Origin: Branchipolynoe longqiensis
Taxonomy: Eukaryota > Annelida > Polychaeta > Phyllodocida > Polynoidae
Assembly: GCA_030323885.1 (NCBI GenBank)
Contig: CM059194.1
Location: 4,255,691 to 4,319,690, forward strand
Direction of reading: 5' to 3'
DNA: 64,000 nt
Below, one piece after another: positions 51,805 through 62,914 of the stretch. The first letter of the stretch is position 1. Every line of letters starts with the position of its first letter. Under the pieces are notes generated by a model. The model was not told the DNA's origin and did no database searches. It saw nothing but the letters and a program-made list of their open reading frames with translations. Made by a program: the position numbers and the translations under genes.

Positions 51805-52054
51805 TCAGGACAGCTGGGACTCCTGGTGCCGGGCATTCCTGCCGTTCTGCGTCGCAGAGTTATCACCGGGGACCTTCCCAAGGTCATAGACTACTTCCGC
51901 TTTGTCGTGCATTGCATTCTGGGCCGAACTGTCGCCGTAGTTGTAGGAGGACATGGTGCTCTCGGCGTAGCCCGGGTTCACGTGGCCATTTTCTTTGCAA
52001 TTTCCGATCCCTGTCTTCATCATCAAGTCCTGATTTCCTGACGATCTTCCTGAC
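51805..52054 (-). CDS. Terminal exon: cytoplasmic tail with NPGY (LDLR/LRP-like receptor)
   Basis: Acceptor CTTGTCCTACAG opens the exon at 52054. One frame (83 codons to TGA 51805-51807) contains GHVNPGYAESTMSSYNYGDS and KAEVVYDLGKVPG; NPGY fits the NPxY endocytosis or adaptor motif of LDL-receptor-family tails. That frame needs the upstream exon to end in phase 2. The transmembrane exon at 55.6 kb ends in phase 0, which instead leads into VRKIVRKSGLDDEDRDRKLQ, a typical basic stop-transfer sequence, and then a stop at 51884. So a small exon may be unseen, splicing may be alternative, or an A-run near 51996 has an indel. Confidence 0.65.
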
Positions 52055-52949
52055 CTGTAGGACAAGATACACTTAGGCAGTGTTCGATTAAAGAACTCGG
52101 GTCATCGGAACCACTTTTGGGGCGCATGCGCAGATCCTACAACCTCGGTTTGCATTAACGAATACGTTCGGGTGTAAACAATGCTGGCCTAATCCAAAAC
52201 ATGTGTCTGTCTTTACTACAGAAAATCGGAGTTAAAATTATTTCATGATTGCATAATTGATATATATGTCCATTTTAATCTGAATGGTATTTTAGATTTA
52301 AGAAAGTACCGTTGCAGTACATGACACACGAAGGTAGCAGCCCAGATTCAAGACGTGGCGCACTGGGGTCGGGTCGTTTTGCACACGGCCCGTGTGTTTT
52401 TAGGTACACCTCGTGGCGTTCTATTTGAAACCATGACCACTCCGACCACCCGAATCGTCCGGAACGTCATAATCGAATACGGCCACAATGAGCACATGGC
52501 GAATTTGTCATTGATTCGTATTACATTCATTGATTAGTTGTATTGTATGTGAGTCACTAGGAAGGGACGTGTTGAACTTGTTATTGTTTCATATCGGAGC
52601 AGGGCAAACAGGAAGACCACATATGCAAATAGAGAGTTCCCCCCACAAACAAAGAGACATTTTAAGAAGAACAAAGGACATAGGGATTATATGTACATAC
52701 TTAGTTCATCTAGCATGTATAACAGTTCCAATATTCAATTGAAATAATCTTATATCAATTCCCAAAATTAATGAAAATTATATTGCATATTACATTTATA
52801 GAATAATTCTTACTTGTGGCGATCTTGACAGCAACATAATCCCTACAAAGTTAAAAGAATGGAAATTGTGACATTCAATAATAACAAAATATCCCAAATA
52901 TTAAGGATAGAGAACATTACATTGATCACAGTTTATCCAAGTTTGTGTG
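52055..52949 (-). other. Receptor-gene intron, nothing recognised
   Basis: No exon, repeat or RNA supported. Overlapping 60-codon frames on both strands near 52350-52535 are probably chance. Confidence 0.4.
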
Positions 52950-53695
52950 ATTTGGCAATGAGCATGTGATTTGGCATTTGTGTGATTTGGCATGGAGAGT
53001 GATTTGATAATTGTGTGATTTGGCATGGATTGTATGATTTGGCATTTGTGAAATTTGGCATGGAGCATGCAATTTGGCAATTGTGTGATTTATCATGGAG
53101 CATGTAATTTGGCATTTGTGTGGTTTGGCATGGAGCATATGATTTGGTATTTGTGAGATTTGTCATGGCTTGTGTGATTTGGCATTTGTGTGATTTTGTA
53201 TGGAGCGTTTGATTTGGTATCTGTGTGATTTGTCATGGAGCGGGTGATTTTGCATTTGTGTGATTTGGTATGGAGCATATGATTTGGTAGTTGTGTGATT
53301 TGGCATTAGTCTGTGATTTGGTATTTGCGTTATTTGGGATGGAGCTTGGATTTGGCATTTGTGCGATTTGGCATCCATCTGGTGATTTGGCATTTGTGTG
53401 ATTTTGTATGGAGTGTGTGATTTGGCATTTGTGTGATTTGGCATCGAGCATGTGAGTTGGAATTTGTGTTTTTGTATGCAGCCTGTGATTTGGCATTTGT
53501 GTGATTTGGCATCGAGCATGTGAGTTGGAATTTGTGTGATTTTGTATGCAGCCTGTGATTTAGCATTTGTGTGATTTGGCATCGAGCATGTGAGTTGGCA
53601 TTTGTGTAATTGTGTATGCAGCGTGTGAGTTGGTATTTGTGTGATTTGGGTTGGAGTGTGTGATTTGGCATTTGTGTGATTTGGCATGGGGCGAG
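52950..53695. repeat. Minisatellite of GTGTGATTTGGCATNNNG units
   Basis: About 20 imperfect units of some 35 bp, each with GTGTGATTTGGCAT twice and a variable GGAGCATG part. It leaves long open frames on the minus strand (PNHTNAKSH-type peptide repeats). They are by-products: the frame has no start context and the array sits inside an intron. Confidence 0.92.
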
Positions 53696-53884
53696 ACGCC
53701 AGACAATCTTCCACCACTCACCCTGACCCACGACCTCCTAATCTGCTGCGGCGTTTCCCACTATTCAGCCAATCAGGTAGCTCCGTGATGGCAGTGGCAA
53801 ACAGAGGCCTCCCCTGCCCCCCCTACACACACACTCTATTGATGCTGCTTTGTGATGGTGACATATATATATAGTTGGTTTGTG

Positions 53885-54240
53885 TGTTGTTGTTTTACGT
53901 CCTAGTAACATCTAATATAATCTAACATCTAATATCAGGACGGGTATGGACATGTGACATGTGACAGTTCGCCTTCATGACAACTGTTAGTGCTGCCCCA
54001 CTGGGAGACCAGGCCACCAGCACCATGCCTGAAATCCCACTCAGTCACATTATCCTGACACTGAGCCAACCAGTCCTTGCCCTATCCTAATAATGCCATG
54101 TGCCAGGCTAGGAAGTGACAAGTATCAATTTTTATGTCAGTGGATTGATTCGACCAGGGTTCAAACTCACGAACCCATGGGTTCGGATCCCCCGATCTAC
54201 AAAACAGGAGACGGACGCTAAACTCATTCAGCCATTCCAT
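53885..54240 (-). mobile_element. Full-length tRNA-derived SINE
   Basis: On minus: head with TGGCTGAATGAGTTTAGCG (box A-like) and GAGTTTGAACCC (box B-like), body ATGTGACTGAGTGGGATTTC and GTCTCCCAGTGGGGCAGCAC, tail TACTAGGACGTAAAACAACA. The most complete copy of the family in the window. Confidence 0.85.
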
Positions 54241-54735
54241 TTGGTCACATGTATAGTAGACCAATGGAAAGGTCTTGCAGTATACAAACTATTTATGGAA
54301 ATATTATTAAGAATGCTAATTGGTTGGTTTGGCAGTGTAGTGTGTTCTAAGGTTCCAAGTGATCGCAACCTAGGAAGCCTGTTGATACCTAGCAAGTAAG
54401 GATAATATGCCTGGACTGCAGGCAGGCAGTCAAGGTAGGGTGGGCTGGATCAATTGGCCTGTATATTTTTAACTTCCGGGTTAATAATGCCGGTCAGAGT
54501 ATGAGCCAATTATATCTATATAATATATATAAACATATATATATGTGCTCTATAATTTATTATAGGAATATAAACAAGGGCACTATCTATCTTCAGTTCA
54601 CTATGTAATAGTATATTCACTGTATCCTATCTAACTGACCCTATGTAGTGCAGCATTCGCCACACTGGCGCCACCTGTGAGGGGATCTAAGCACTGTATG
54701 CCAGCTGCCTCTGGTCATTATGGCCTATAGACCCG

Positions 54736-54771
<36 letters not shown>

Positions 54772-55013
54772 TTGTCTCTCAATGAATTAATAATATTCCC
54801 ATAATATATTATTGAACATACATGTATTGTTTCTAATTATTGATAGATATGTGATGCATAACGTATTATGGAGGCGCAGAAGGGAACTACTTCATTATTA
54901 TTATATTATGGTATACTGCTACTTCTATCTCCACCCTCCAGTAGCTCCCTGGTACGACCTGTGGCGCCGCCAGCGGCTGTTCCTGTACCTCGCGGTTCCG
55001 GGAACCTCCCTCA

Positions 55014-55170
55014 TACACGTATATATTTATTATATAATTTAGTATGTGGATATAAATAACGGCACCCCCATTAATGTTTCTAGCTGTCCATCCTAACCTC
55101 CATGTTATTCACTGCAGAGCGGGCATGCTCTCATCCCCGCCACCTCTACACCGTGAACCAACTGTCACAG
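55014..55170 (+). repeat. Third copy of the TA-headed repeat
   Basis: Shares TTATGTGGATATAAATAAC-like start, TAACCTCCATGTTATTCACT and CGCCACCTCTACACCGTG with the other copies. A diverged relative lies at about 54540-54720. Confidence 0.7.
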
Positions 55171-55590
55171 TGGCTGTGCAGGGCTGGTGGCGTCACCATC
55201 GGAGTTGGGGATGGGAAGGCTGGAAGAGTAGATGACTAGGACCAACTCCACCAGTCCATAATGCTGAGTGAGTGATGATGGAAAGGAGGGATATTCCAGG
55301 TTATTATTCTCATATAATTCTTATACAGCATGTGTGATGTATAACGTGTTATGTGAGTATAAAGATTTGCAAGGTAATATTACCTATTATTATTATTATT
55401 GTTATCCTCCGTAAGATACAACACTCTACCGGTGGCACCATCTCGCCCACCTTGACTCCCCCGGATGTTGACCAGTGTCAGTCGCACTGGAGGATTTAAG
55501 CATGACCAGGAAACTATCCATCAGGCAGTGTTATAAAAATACACTAAATTAAAGATGTTTGTTGTTGTTATAAGAAGAGACAAGTGCTAC

Positions 55591-55688
55591 CTTGACGTAG
55601 CAGCAGATGATCCAGACGCAGCTAACCAACAGGATCAGCACGGACACACACAGCACAATGGCGATCAGCAGAGGCGACTTGGACAAGT
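55591..55688 (-). CDS. Exon: transmembrane helix of the LDLR-like receptor
   Basis: Acceptor TCCCTAG and donor AAG|GTAGCA bound a 98-bp exon, phase 1 in, phase 0 out. It encodes LSKSPLLIAIVLCVSVLILL then VSCVWIICCYVK: about 23 hydrophobic residues flanked by Lys on the inner side, a single-pass type I membrane segment. With the EGF exons upstream and the NPxY tail downstream this gives a receptor layout. The upstream donor at 56292 supplies the G that completes an Asp codon. Confidence 0.8.
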
Positions 55689-55974
55689 CTAGGGAGACAC
55701 AACCAGACAGCACACCTCATCAAATCCAGTGGACATCAGCAATGGATCCCGCCAGTTAAGCTAGTGACATCTATCGCCAGAACCTGGAACCACTCTATTT
55801 GGGTTTCATGCGAGTATCTGATGTATGATAATTATTTATATATTAGCTTTTTGGAGAGACTGGCACAGTCACTGTTGTTGAGGCGGACTCCAGGGACCAG
55901 TTGATTTAGTCGATGCACAAAGCGAGGCAGTCATAGACTGAAGATGGAGTTCCGATATTTATACTCATATAATT
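55689..55974 (-). other. Receptor-gene intron, nothing recognised
   Basis: No coding or repeat signal that I can support. Confidence 0.35.
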
Positions 55975-56224
55975 TGTTTGTTGTTGTTTTACGTCCTAGC
56001 AACATCTAGTTCATATCAGGACGGATACCGACTTGTGACAGTGCGCACTCATGGCGACTTTATAGTGCTGCCCCACTGGAAGGCCACACCTGATATCACA
56101 CTCAGTCACATTATCCTGACACTGAGCCAACCAGTCCTTGGCCTATCCTAATAATGCCGAGCGCCAGGCTAGGAAGGGACAAGTATCAATTTTTAAGTCA
56201 TTCGGCCATCCCGTCTGGTCATAG
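55975..56224 (-). mobile_element. tRNA-derived SINE, head deleted, 10-bp target duplication
   Basis: Same body and tail as the copy at 53.9 kb but most of the tRNA-like head is missing. TCATATAATT flanks both sides (55965-55974, 56225-56234). Confidence 0.88.
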
Positions 56225-56242
56225 TCATATAATTAATATACA

Positions 56243-56244
<2 letters not shown>

Positions 56245-56283
<39 letters not shown>
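56245..56283. repeat. (TA)n microsatellite
   Basis: About 38 bp of pure TA. Similar runs at 36527-36545, 49942-49963, 50981-51016 and 54741-54769. Confidence 0.9.
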
Positions 56284-56286
<3 letters not shown>

Positions 56287-56291
56287 TTTAC

Positions 56292-56394
56292 CGGTAACTG
56301 AGAGAGTAGTCACACTGGTTGTTAGTGTGGCGGGGATCCCAAAGGGGTCGCCAGACGTAGTATCATCAGCAAACAAGGGAGTTGGCGAAACAGG
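56292..56394 (-). CDS. Candidate exon: Ser/Thr-rich juxtamembrane stretch
   Basis: Minus-strand frame FADDTTSGDPFGIPATLTTS then VTTLSVT ends at ACCG|GTAAAA in phase 1, exactly matching the transmembrane exon (Val-Thr-Asp-Leu-Ser). A Ser/Thr-rich stretch just outside the membrane is common in such receptors. The weakness is the 5' border: no AG lies close upstream before an in-frame stop at about 56403, so the true start of the exon is unknown. Start shown is only the open limit. Confidence 0.4.
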
Positions 56395-56839
56395 TTGGTA
56401 ATGACATCATTTCATGAGAGATCCATCACTCAAACTTTCATGAATAAGAACAAACAAAAAAAACATAGTGAAGTATCCAATATTTACATAATGAAATATC
56501 TTTACATGATTTCAAATTTGATTCCTTACGTGAATAGTTGCTATTCATGTATAGCTGCGTAGTATGACGACAATGTATATGTGTATGTGCATATACAGAC
56601 AGTCCATACAGGCAGTCCGGCAGGGACTACACTGATCTATGTTGCGCGTCTATGGTGACAGGTGTCAGTAAGCTAGCCAGACGGGGGTAGGGGTCCCTGG
56701 ATAGACCACCTCCACATCGTGACTGGCAACCTCCCACCATGAGAGGTTACCTGCGACCCAATTGTTCACGGGGCGGGTCACGTGTTTATGTGATGCCGCA
56801 GTGGGCAGAGTAAAGGAATTAACATGTACGGGCCACTAG

Positions 56840-57290
56840 TTGGAATTCAAAACATCTTGCTTTCTAAAGGCGTATAGACAAACCAAGACAATTTACATAT
56901 AGAAACAAATAGGGGTGAGTTATCATAGTCTGCAACTACTTTAATATTGAGGATGGAACCTAACAAAATATATCATTAAAATGGCTATAAGTAGCTCTTC
57001 AAAGTTGATATGAAGAAAATGCTCCTGTATATAGTATGTTCATAATATTCAATTAAAACTACATTAAAATAAAGAGATATATCTTATTTTAGCTATAACA
57101 TTTGTGCTGTTTGCATTCTGGAATTAGTCATTTTTACTGGTGAACCACCATGGTCTATTTAAAAAAGTATTTCTCTTAGAATCAAAATAACCAAAAATAT
57201 GAGCAAATCATGATGCATAGAATCATTTGAGGCATTAGTCTAATGTCCACACAGGCAGATGGATTGTTGTTTTAGCAGTCTACACAAGGA
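56840..57290 (+). repeat. Copy of the 17-18.5 kb interspersed repeat
   Basis: AACCAAGACAATTTACATAT, TTGAGGATGGAACCTAACAA and CATTTTTACTGGTGAACCAC recur in order with 18.1-18.5 kb. The first 130 bp also match, inverted, 60890-61030. Confidence 0.6.
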
Positions 57291-57479
57291 CGGTCACTGG
57301 AGGTGGGTATTGGTGTGAGTGTTGGCATGGATGTGGGTGTGGGTGTGGGTGTGGGTGCAGAGTGGCATTTCTCTCTCTCTGGTATATCCACCATACAGTA
57401 TATGTGTATGTGCATATACAGACATATGCATGTAAATATATATAGATATATATTTATATGCATATAAACAAACATATAT
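57291..57479. other. Simple-sequence-rich spacer
   Basis: GTGTGGGTG-type repeats near 57310-57360 and TATA-rich sequence; no gene. Confidence 0.4.
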
Positions 57480-57963
57480 AAATATCTTTATATTTGATAC
57501 AGTATTTTATTCTACCCATAGCTTGTAAGCTCCCATGAGGGTGCTTGTTTTCAACATTGTATAGCTGTGAGGAATGTTATGGTGTATGCCCAGGTTCCAG
57601 CGCCGGGCTGGTGTCCTGGACGTCCACCAGCATTTATTTAAGTAGTTAGTATCTATGTTAGTTTTTCTGGGTGTTTTGGGGGGTATAACTTCTTATCATA
57701 TAACTAATATTGTAGCCTAGTATGTGCATCTAGTTAGATGGTAATAGGCATATGGATGAGGACGTGTTCCCAGAATTTGATTGTTTGTTTTGTTTGCAGC
57801 TTACCTTTCCCTAGTTAGTGCCTAGATGTGCCAGAACACATCCATACTCTTCAGGACTGTGACAAGGTGGGTCGTCTGTGGTGTTAAATTGCTAACCAGA
57901 GTTCTAATGGCATTGTCCTTGACTTTTGGTATTACCACCTTCATTTCACCTGTGCCCTGTCTG

Positions 57964-58018
57964 TTTGTTTGTTTGTTGTTTTACGTCCTAGCAACATCTA
58001 AGGTCATATCAGGACGGG
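57964..58018 (-). mobile_element. 55-bp SINE 3' end with 10-bp target duplication
   Basis: Minus strand CCCGTCCTGATATGACC to AAACAAACAAA, flanked by GCCCTGTCTG on both sides (57954-57963, 58019-58028). Same length and same start point as 49523-49577. Confidence 0.88.
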
Positions 58019-58495
58019 GCCCTGTCTGTAGTTGGTACCCTGGTGTGCCAGAACACACCCACACCCTTCGGGAATGCGACGTGGTGGTGGCTTGTGATAT
58101 TCTCTCATGCCATAGTGTATTGTAGGTTGGGTTATGTGAGCATGGTTGGTCTGTCCATACCTTTCATGATTTGTGCCAGAACACATACCAAGGTGGATTA
58201 TGGCCTCATTTCTTCCGACCCTCCCAGTACTCCAGATGGCTGTGTATTTATAGGTTTGATGTGCACCCTCTCCTGTGGCCTGTCCTTGGCATGTGTGCTC
58301 TTTCACAGGCTGCCTTGACTGCGCCTGGTCATGTGTTATTTGGTGCCCATATGATGATGCATGGTTTATATTTGTTCTTTTTTAGGAATTGTTTATAGAG
58401 CTCCAGTTTCTTGATTGCTCCGACTGTAGGTGGATATTTGTTCCAGGCTTGCGTGGCCATGACTAACACACTTCTCTCATGCATTTTATTCATGC

Positions 58496-60862
58496 TTATG
58501 GTTTGTTTAGCACCTGTGCGTCTGTATGTATGGTGTTTGTACCAGCAGTCACTGTAAGACCTTGTTGTGTGATGTAGTGGTGTGCAAGTACCTTGAGGTG
58601 TGCTTCTCTTCTATTTGTCAGTAGTTTTGTGTTGCATTTAATGTGGAGTTCCATCGTTGGGAATCTTTTGTGGACCTGGAGGCATACCCTTAGTGCTCTG
58701 TTCTGTAGCGCTTGTAATTTCTTTAGCAGGTTTGCATTCGCTCCTGTGTAGCTGACGTCACCATAGTCAAAGTAGGGTAGGATAATACCTTTGTATATTT
58801 TTATTCCCATGCTTTCTGTCATGTAGTTACTTAGTTTTGCTAGTAGCCATATTCTATAATTAGCTTTCCTTATTGTATTTGTTATGCAGGTGTCATAATT
58901 TAGGTGCCTATCTAGGTCCACTCCTAGATAGGGATAGCTGTCTACTGACTCCAGTTGACCTTCCCCCAGTTGTCAGTTTAACTTGAGGTTTTTGGTGTGC
59001 CTGGTACCGAACAGTACCGTTTTTGATTTACTTGTATTTATTATTATTTTGTTTGGCACCATTCGTTTAACTACAATAGTGTTTTATTTAGGGTTGCTTC
59101 TAGTTCCTCGGGTGACTTGCTAGCCGTGAGGACAACTGTGTTATCAGTGTATAAAGCAGGCGTTTTGTTTCTAACCAATTATTAAGGTAATTTATGTAAA
59201 TTAGGAACAGGCGGGGGGCCAACGCGGACCCCATAGTGTAAGTATTCTTCTCCCGATGTTGCCCCATTCGCTATAGTGCATTGTTTCCTGTTTAGCAGTT
59301 AGTCACTTAGCCAGTCTCCTGTTTTCCCTTTTATCCTCATTCAGGTTAATTTATTTTTAAATCTGGTGTGGTCCACCATGTCAAAGGCTTTGCTAAATTC
59401 TATGAATGCTGCCCCCACCATTTTCTTCTGGTTGATATTGCTTGCAATGTCATTAGTTAAACTAGCTATGGTTTTAGTTGTTGAGTGATTTTGTCTAAAC
59501 CTGCTTTGTTTGTTATTTAGGATTTGGTGCTCGTTTAGGTAAATTCTTATGTGTCTATGCACTACCTTCTCCATTAACTTGCCGGGTACTGGTAGGGTAG
59601 AGATAGGCATGTAGTAACCTAATGATTAGTTGTTCCCTCCTTAGTGGAGAGGAGTGACCTTAACTGTTTTCCAGCAGGTTATGAATGACCCTCCAGCAAA
59701 TTATTCATTGAAGAGATCACATATTATATTTGGGATGCAGACCAGTGCATCCTTCAGTACTGTGCTGGAGAGGTAATCAATGCCTGGTCGCTTGCTGCAG
59801 TCATTATTTGTTTGTAGGTCACTTATTTCTTGTATTGTGGTTGAGCATGTGTTAATTGCTGTGTGTAGTTTTGGTGCTTTTGTGTCCCAGTTTGTATTGA
59901 ATTTTTCTGACAGTTTTCCCCCTATGGTTGAAAAATGTTTATTGTTGGTTTCAGCTATTTCTGTGTTACTGAGTTCCTTTCCATCCGCAGCACATAGGGT
60001 GATGTTTTCTTAGTTTGTTTGCGTTTGGTTGTAGTATTTTTACGTTTTCCTAGAATTTGTGTGAGGCTTCCCCCCCTTGCTGGCCCTGTTTGACGATGAA
60101 CCGTCTTTTGGCTTTACTCACTGCCTTCTGGCTTTGGTTTCTCGATTTGTGGTAACTACCTATATCTGTCTGAAGCCCGCTTTCTTTGGCTAATTTGCTG
60201 TTATTGTACTTCAACATGATTATGTTTAACAGTTCCGGTGTAACCCATTATTCTTGGTTTGCTTTTATTTTAATTTGTTTCATTGAACAGCTGTTGCCCA
60301 GATGTTTTCGTATTTTCCCCAGGATGGTGTCCTATTGATTCTTTATATTTTGATCAGTTTACGGAAGTGGTTCTATATTGGCCTTTAGGTGAGCTTCTAA
60401 AGCTTCTTTTGTGTAGTTCTTGTAAGATCTTCCTATACAATACATGGTTTTGCTCATGGTCATTAATACCCCAGTTTCTGGTCCCATTTTGTAGACATGG
60501 TTTGGGTTAGTTATAATGAGGTAAATAGTAGAACTGTTTTCCGCATGTCTAGCTAGTTCACCAATTTTTTTCATCAGACCTTTACCGTTAATCAGATTTT
60601 CTAAGGTATTTTTATTTTTGTGATTTGTTTTATAGTTTATATTGAAGTCGCCAAGTAGGAATATCTCTGCAGTGGTGAGTTCTGGTATATTGTCTAGGAT
60701 GGCCTCCAGTTCCGTAATGAATTGTTCCATGTTTCCATCTGGGGGTCTGTATAGGCTCCTTACCACGATGTCAGCTTGTTTTTTATTTTTGATTACTGTC
60801 CATATTAATTCTAGGTTAGTGTTTTATCTGTTTGCTTCTTGTAGTAGATTGTTATTAGTGTT
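58496..60862 (-). pseudogene. LINE ORF2 remnants: endonuclease, RT, C-terminal region
   Basis: The APE-type endonuclease keeps SLYRPPDGN and GDFNIN, the conserved blocks around the metal-binding Asn/Asp, but its N-terminal half is absent. RT keeps FSKAFDMVDH (block A Asp); the Y-x-D-D region near 59.15 kb is too decayed to read. After many stops the C-terminal LQNRALRVCLQVHKRFPTME is clear. Non-functional. Confidence 0.8.
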
Positions 60863-60890
60863 AAGGGATTTCTTTGGTATAGATTTTCTT

Positions 60891-61140
60891 CAAATAACCT
60901 GTGAAAAGCTACTTACACCCATTCTAATGATATATTTTGCTAAGTTCCATCCTCAATATTAAAGTAGTAGCAGACTGTGACAGGTCACCCCTATTTGTTT
61001 CTATATGTAAACTGTCTTGGTTTTTCAATACACCTTGAGAAACCAAGCCATTTTGAATTCCTAGTCGTGGTCCCTACCTGATTAAAGGTGAAGCACATGT
61101 TTCTCTCCCCGTCTTCTCTCCCCATCTTCTCTTCGTGTTA
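60891..61140 (-). repeat. Partial inverted copy of the 56.8-57.3 kb repeat
   Basis: Minus strand TTGAAAAACCAAGACAGTTT, TTGAGGATGGAACTTAGCAA, AAAATATATCATTAGAATGG. Cut on its inner side by the LINE. Confidence 0.6.
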
Positions 61141-61203
61141 TGTCAACTTGCAGCCCTGAGGGAACCGGCTGTACGCGGCTTACCACAATAGTATCCCACG
61201 TCA

Positions 61204-61560
61204 CAGAAAGTTTGTTTTATTTAACGACACCTCTAGAGCACCTTGACTTTTATCATCGCCTATTGGACTTTAAGCATATGGTCATTCTGACATATTTCTT
61301 TGGGGGTAACCTGCTGCCACCACATAGGCTACTCTTTCCGATAAGCAAGGGATCTTTTATACACACTTTCCTCCAGACAGGAGAACACATACCACAGCCT
61401 TTGATTAACCAGTTGTGGACCACTGCTGGGAACTGGTTGTGGACCAATGGTTGGAGTGGAAAATAACCCAAACTGCAAATCGGTCCACTGAGCAGGATCG
61501 ATCATATAACCCACACCTTCCCGGGTGGACACGCTACCACCTGAGCTACATACCGCTCCC
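61204..61560 (-). mobile_element. tRNA-derived SINE with the central domain common in molluscs
   Basis: Minus strand: box A TAGCTCAGGTGG (61548-61537), a broken box B, then ACCACAACCAGTTCCCAGC-like and TAAAAGATCCCTTGCTTATC (the conserved core), and TAAAGTCCAATAGGCGATG with AAACAAACTT at the 3' end. I know this core from many gastropod and bivalve sequences; that knowledge is the main taxonomic clue. It ends 23 bp from the EGF exon at 61584. Confidence 0.8.
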
Positions 61561-61583
61561 TACATATCACAGACACACATTAC

Positions 61584-61727
61584 CTGTGTATTGCTTGGAG
61601 CTAGCCGCCACACCACAGGTAACATTCTTCGCCTTCATCAACTTGCCCTGCGGACACAGGCAGGTGTAGCTCACGATGCTGTTCTGGCACCCTTGCTTGC
61701 ACACGTCCCCTTCGAATTTGTTGATAT
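61584..61727 (-). CDS. Exon: EGF-like module (membrane-proximal) of the LDLR-like receptor
   Basis: Acceptor TTTATCTTTCAG (61728 side) and donor ACAG|GTAATG bound a 144-bp exon in phase 1/1. It reads INKFEGDVCKQGCQNSIVSY then TCLCPQGKLMKAKNVTCG: a C..C...Y.C.C....C layout of a calcium-binding-type EGF module. The usual Asp before the first Ile is probably completed by the previous exon's last base. The spacing at the first cysteines is shortened (VCKQGC), so one disulfide may be missing. Symmetric phase 1 exons are typical of EGF modules in LDLR-family genes. Confidence 0.8.
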
Positions 61728-61844
61728 CTGAAAGATAAAAAACATGACAACCACGGTTTTCTTATCTTCGCCATTTTCTGCTGAGAAGACCATCCATGGC
61801 TGCGTTAGCTCAGGGACCAACATTAGACTATTCCACCATTTAAA

Positions 61845-62075
61845 TATCCCCAGTGGGAGACCAGGCTGTTGGCACCATGACGCAATATCTCACTCAGACA
61901 CATTATCCTGGTACTGAGCTAAATAGGCCCAGCCCTATCCTGACAATGTTTAACCACCAGCCTACCTAGTGACAAGCATCAATTTGGTAAGTCACTGTTT
62001 TGACTCGGCCGCGATTCAAATTCCTGACCTTCCGCAGAGGAAGCGAACACTCATACCACTTCGGCCACTGTGTTC
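61845..62075 (-). mobile_element. tRNA-derived SINE, tail truncated
   Basis: Minus strand head AGTGGCCGAAGTGGTATGAG and body words AGTGACTTACCAAATTGATG, TAGGTAGGCTGG and GTCTCCCACTGGGGATA. Family of 53.9 kb. Confidence 0.7.
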
Positions 62076-62237
62076 TAGGATGAAAATTGACCAAATTATT
62101 AACAATAAATGACCAAACATTCTGCTGTGCATGAAAATGACATATCATATAAAATGTACTTAAAGGTCAAGGTATAGGTGTGAACAAATTTAATGCACCT
62201 TACAAAATCCGTAATAAAATTACTTGTTGGTGTTATA

Positions 62238-62760
62238 ATAAAATAAAAGCTCATGAGAAGCACGCTGGAAATGGCTGCCCATGTGTGGAATGCCCAAATG
62301 GTAAAGGAACGACAAATTCTTGACCTAGAAACTTACAAAAAATATCTGTGCAAAATACGGCTAGGAGACTCCCACTAAGCTGCACTGCAAAGGGGCATGT
62401 GATATGTCACGGCCCACCAGCTGGATGACCAATGTAAGGTGACCATGCCAAAAGTAGCCAGATAACACACCACACAGTTACATACAAGCTTATGATATGT
62501 AAATAGGAGTAGGCTAGTCTAGCAATAAGAGTAGAAAAATACATATATGACAAGAATTTTTTTTTAAAACTGACATAGACTACTAACCATACCAACCAAT
62601 TATCTATCTGATACTGAAATGCAAGCAATCAAATACATTATCAGCAGCTACTCTGTGGTAAGATAACACCAACACTACAACTGGCCAGCATTGAAAACAA
62701 GCCTGTCTACCTGGGCTTATATGATATGGACAGTATAAATACAGCCTCAATAAAATGAAA
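62238..62760 (+). mobile_element. 5'-truncated LINE 3' end, same family as 1.4-5.2 kb
   Basis: Starts in the last ORF2 codons (AAGCTCATGAGAAGCACGC, matching 19.43 kb) and runs through the 3' UTR to GCCTCAATAAAATGAAAACA. Confidence 0.85.
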
Positions 62761-62914
62761 ACAAAATGTTAACGGCAAGTTTAATGGGATAACAAATAAA
62801 ATCAATAATTTCACCCACCTAAACTTTTACGGCACATTACTCAAAACGCATAGGTTCACAACTTGACTCATATTTGTGGTGTCGGGTTACATATCATTTG
62901 ACCCTTTCACTTAC

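Larger units (their letters stand above)
57480..60890 (-). mobile_element. LINE (CR1/Jockey group), second subfamily, decayed
   Basis: On minus: endonuclease end (ADIVVRSLYRPPDGN, EIFLLGDFNIN; 60.8-60.36 kb), RT start (PGKLMEKVVHRHIRIYLNEH, FIEFSKAFDMVDH; 59.61-59.34 kb), RT end and C-terminus (LNYDTCITNTIRKANYRIWL, ILPYFDYGDVSYTG; 58.92-58.50 kb), and a 3' UTR to about 57480. Related to but clearly distinct from the LINE at 1.4 kb. Frames are broken throughout. A 55-bp SINE end is inserted in its 3' part. Confidence 0.82.

Noticed and set aside
52348..52537. Overlapping 60-codon ORFs on both strands as a gene
   Set aside because: No splice sites, no motif, both strands open by chance.
52926..53731. 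Secreted repeat protein encoded by the minisatellite
   Set aside because: No start context, no signal peptide, unit changes freely; frames exist in several phases of the same array.
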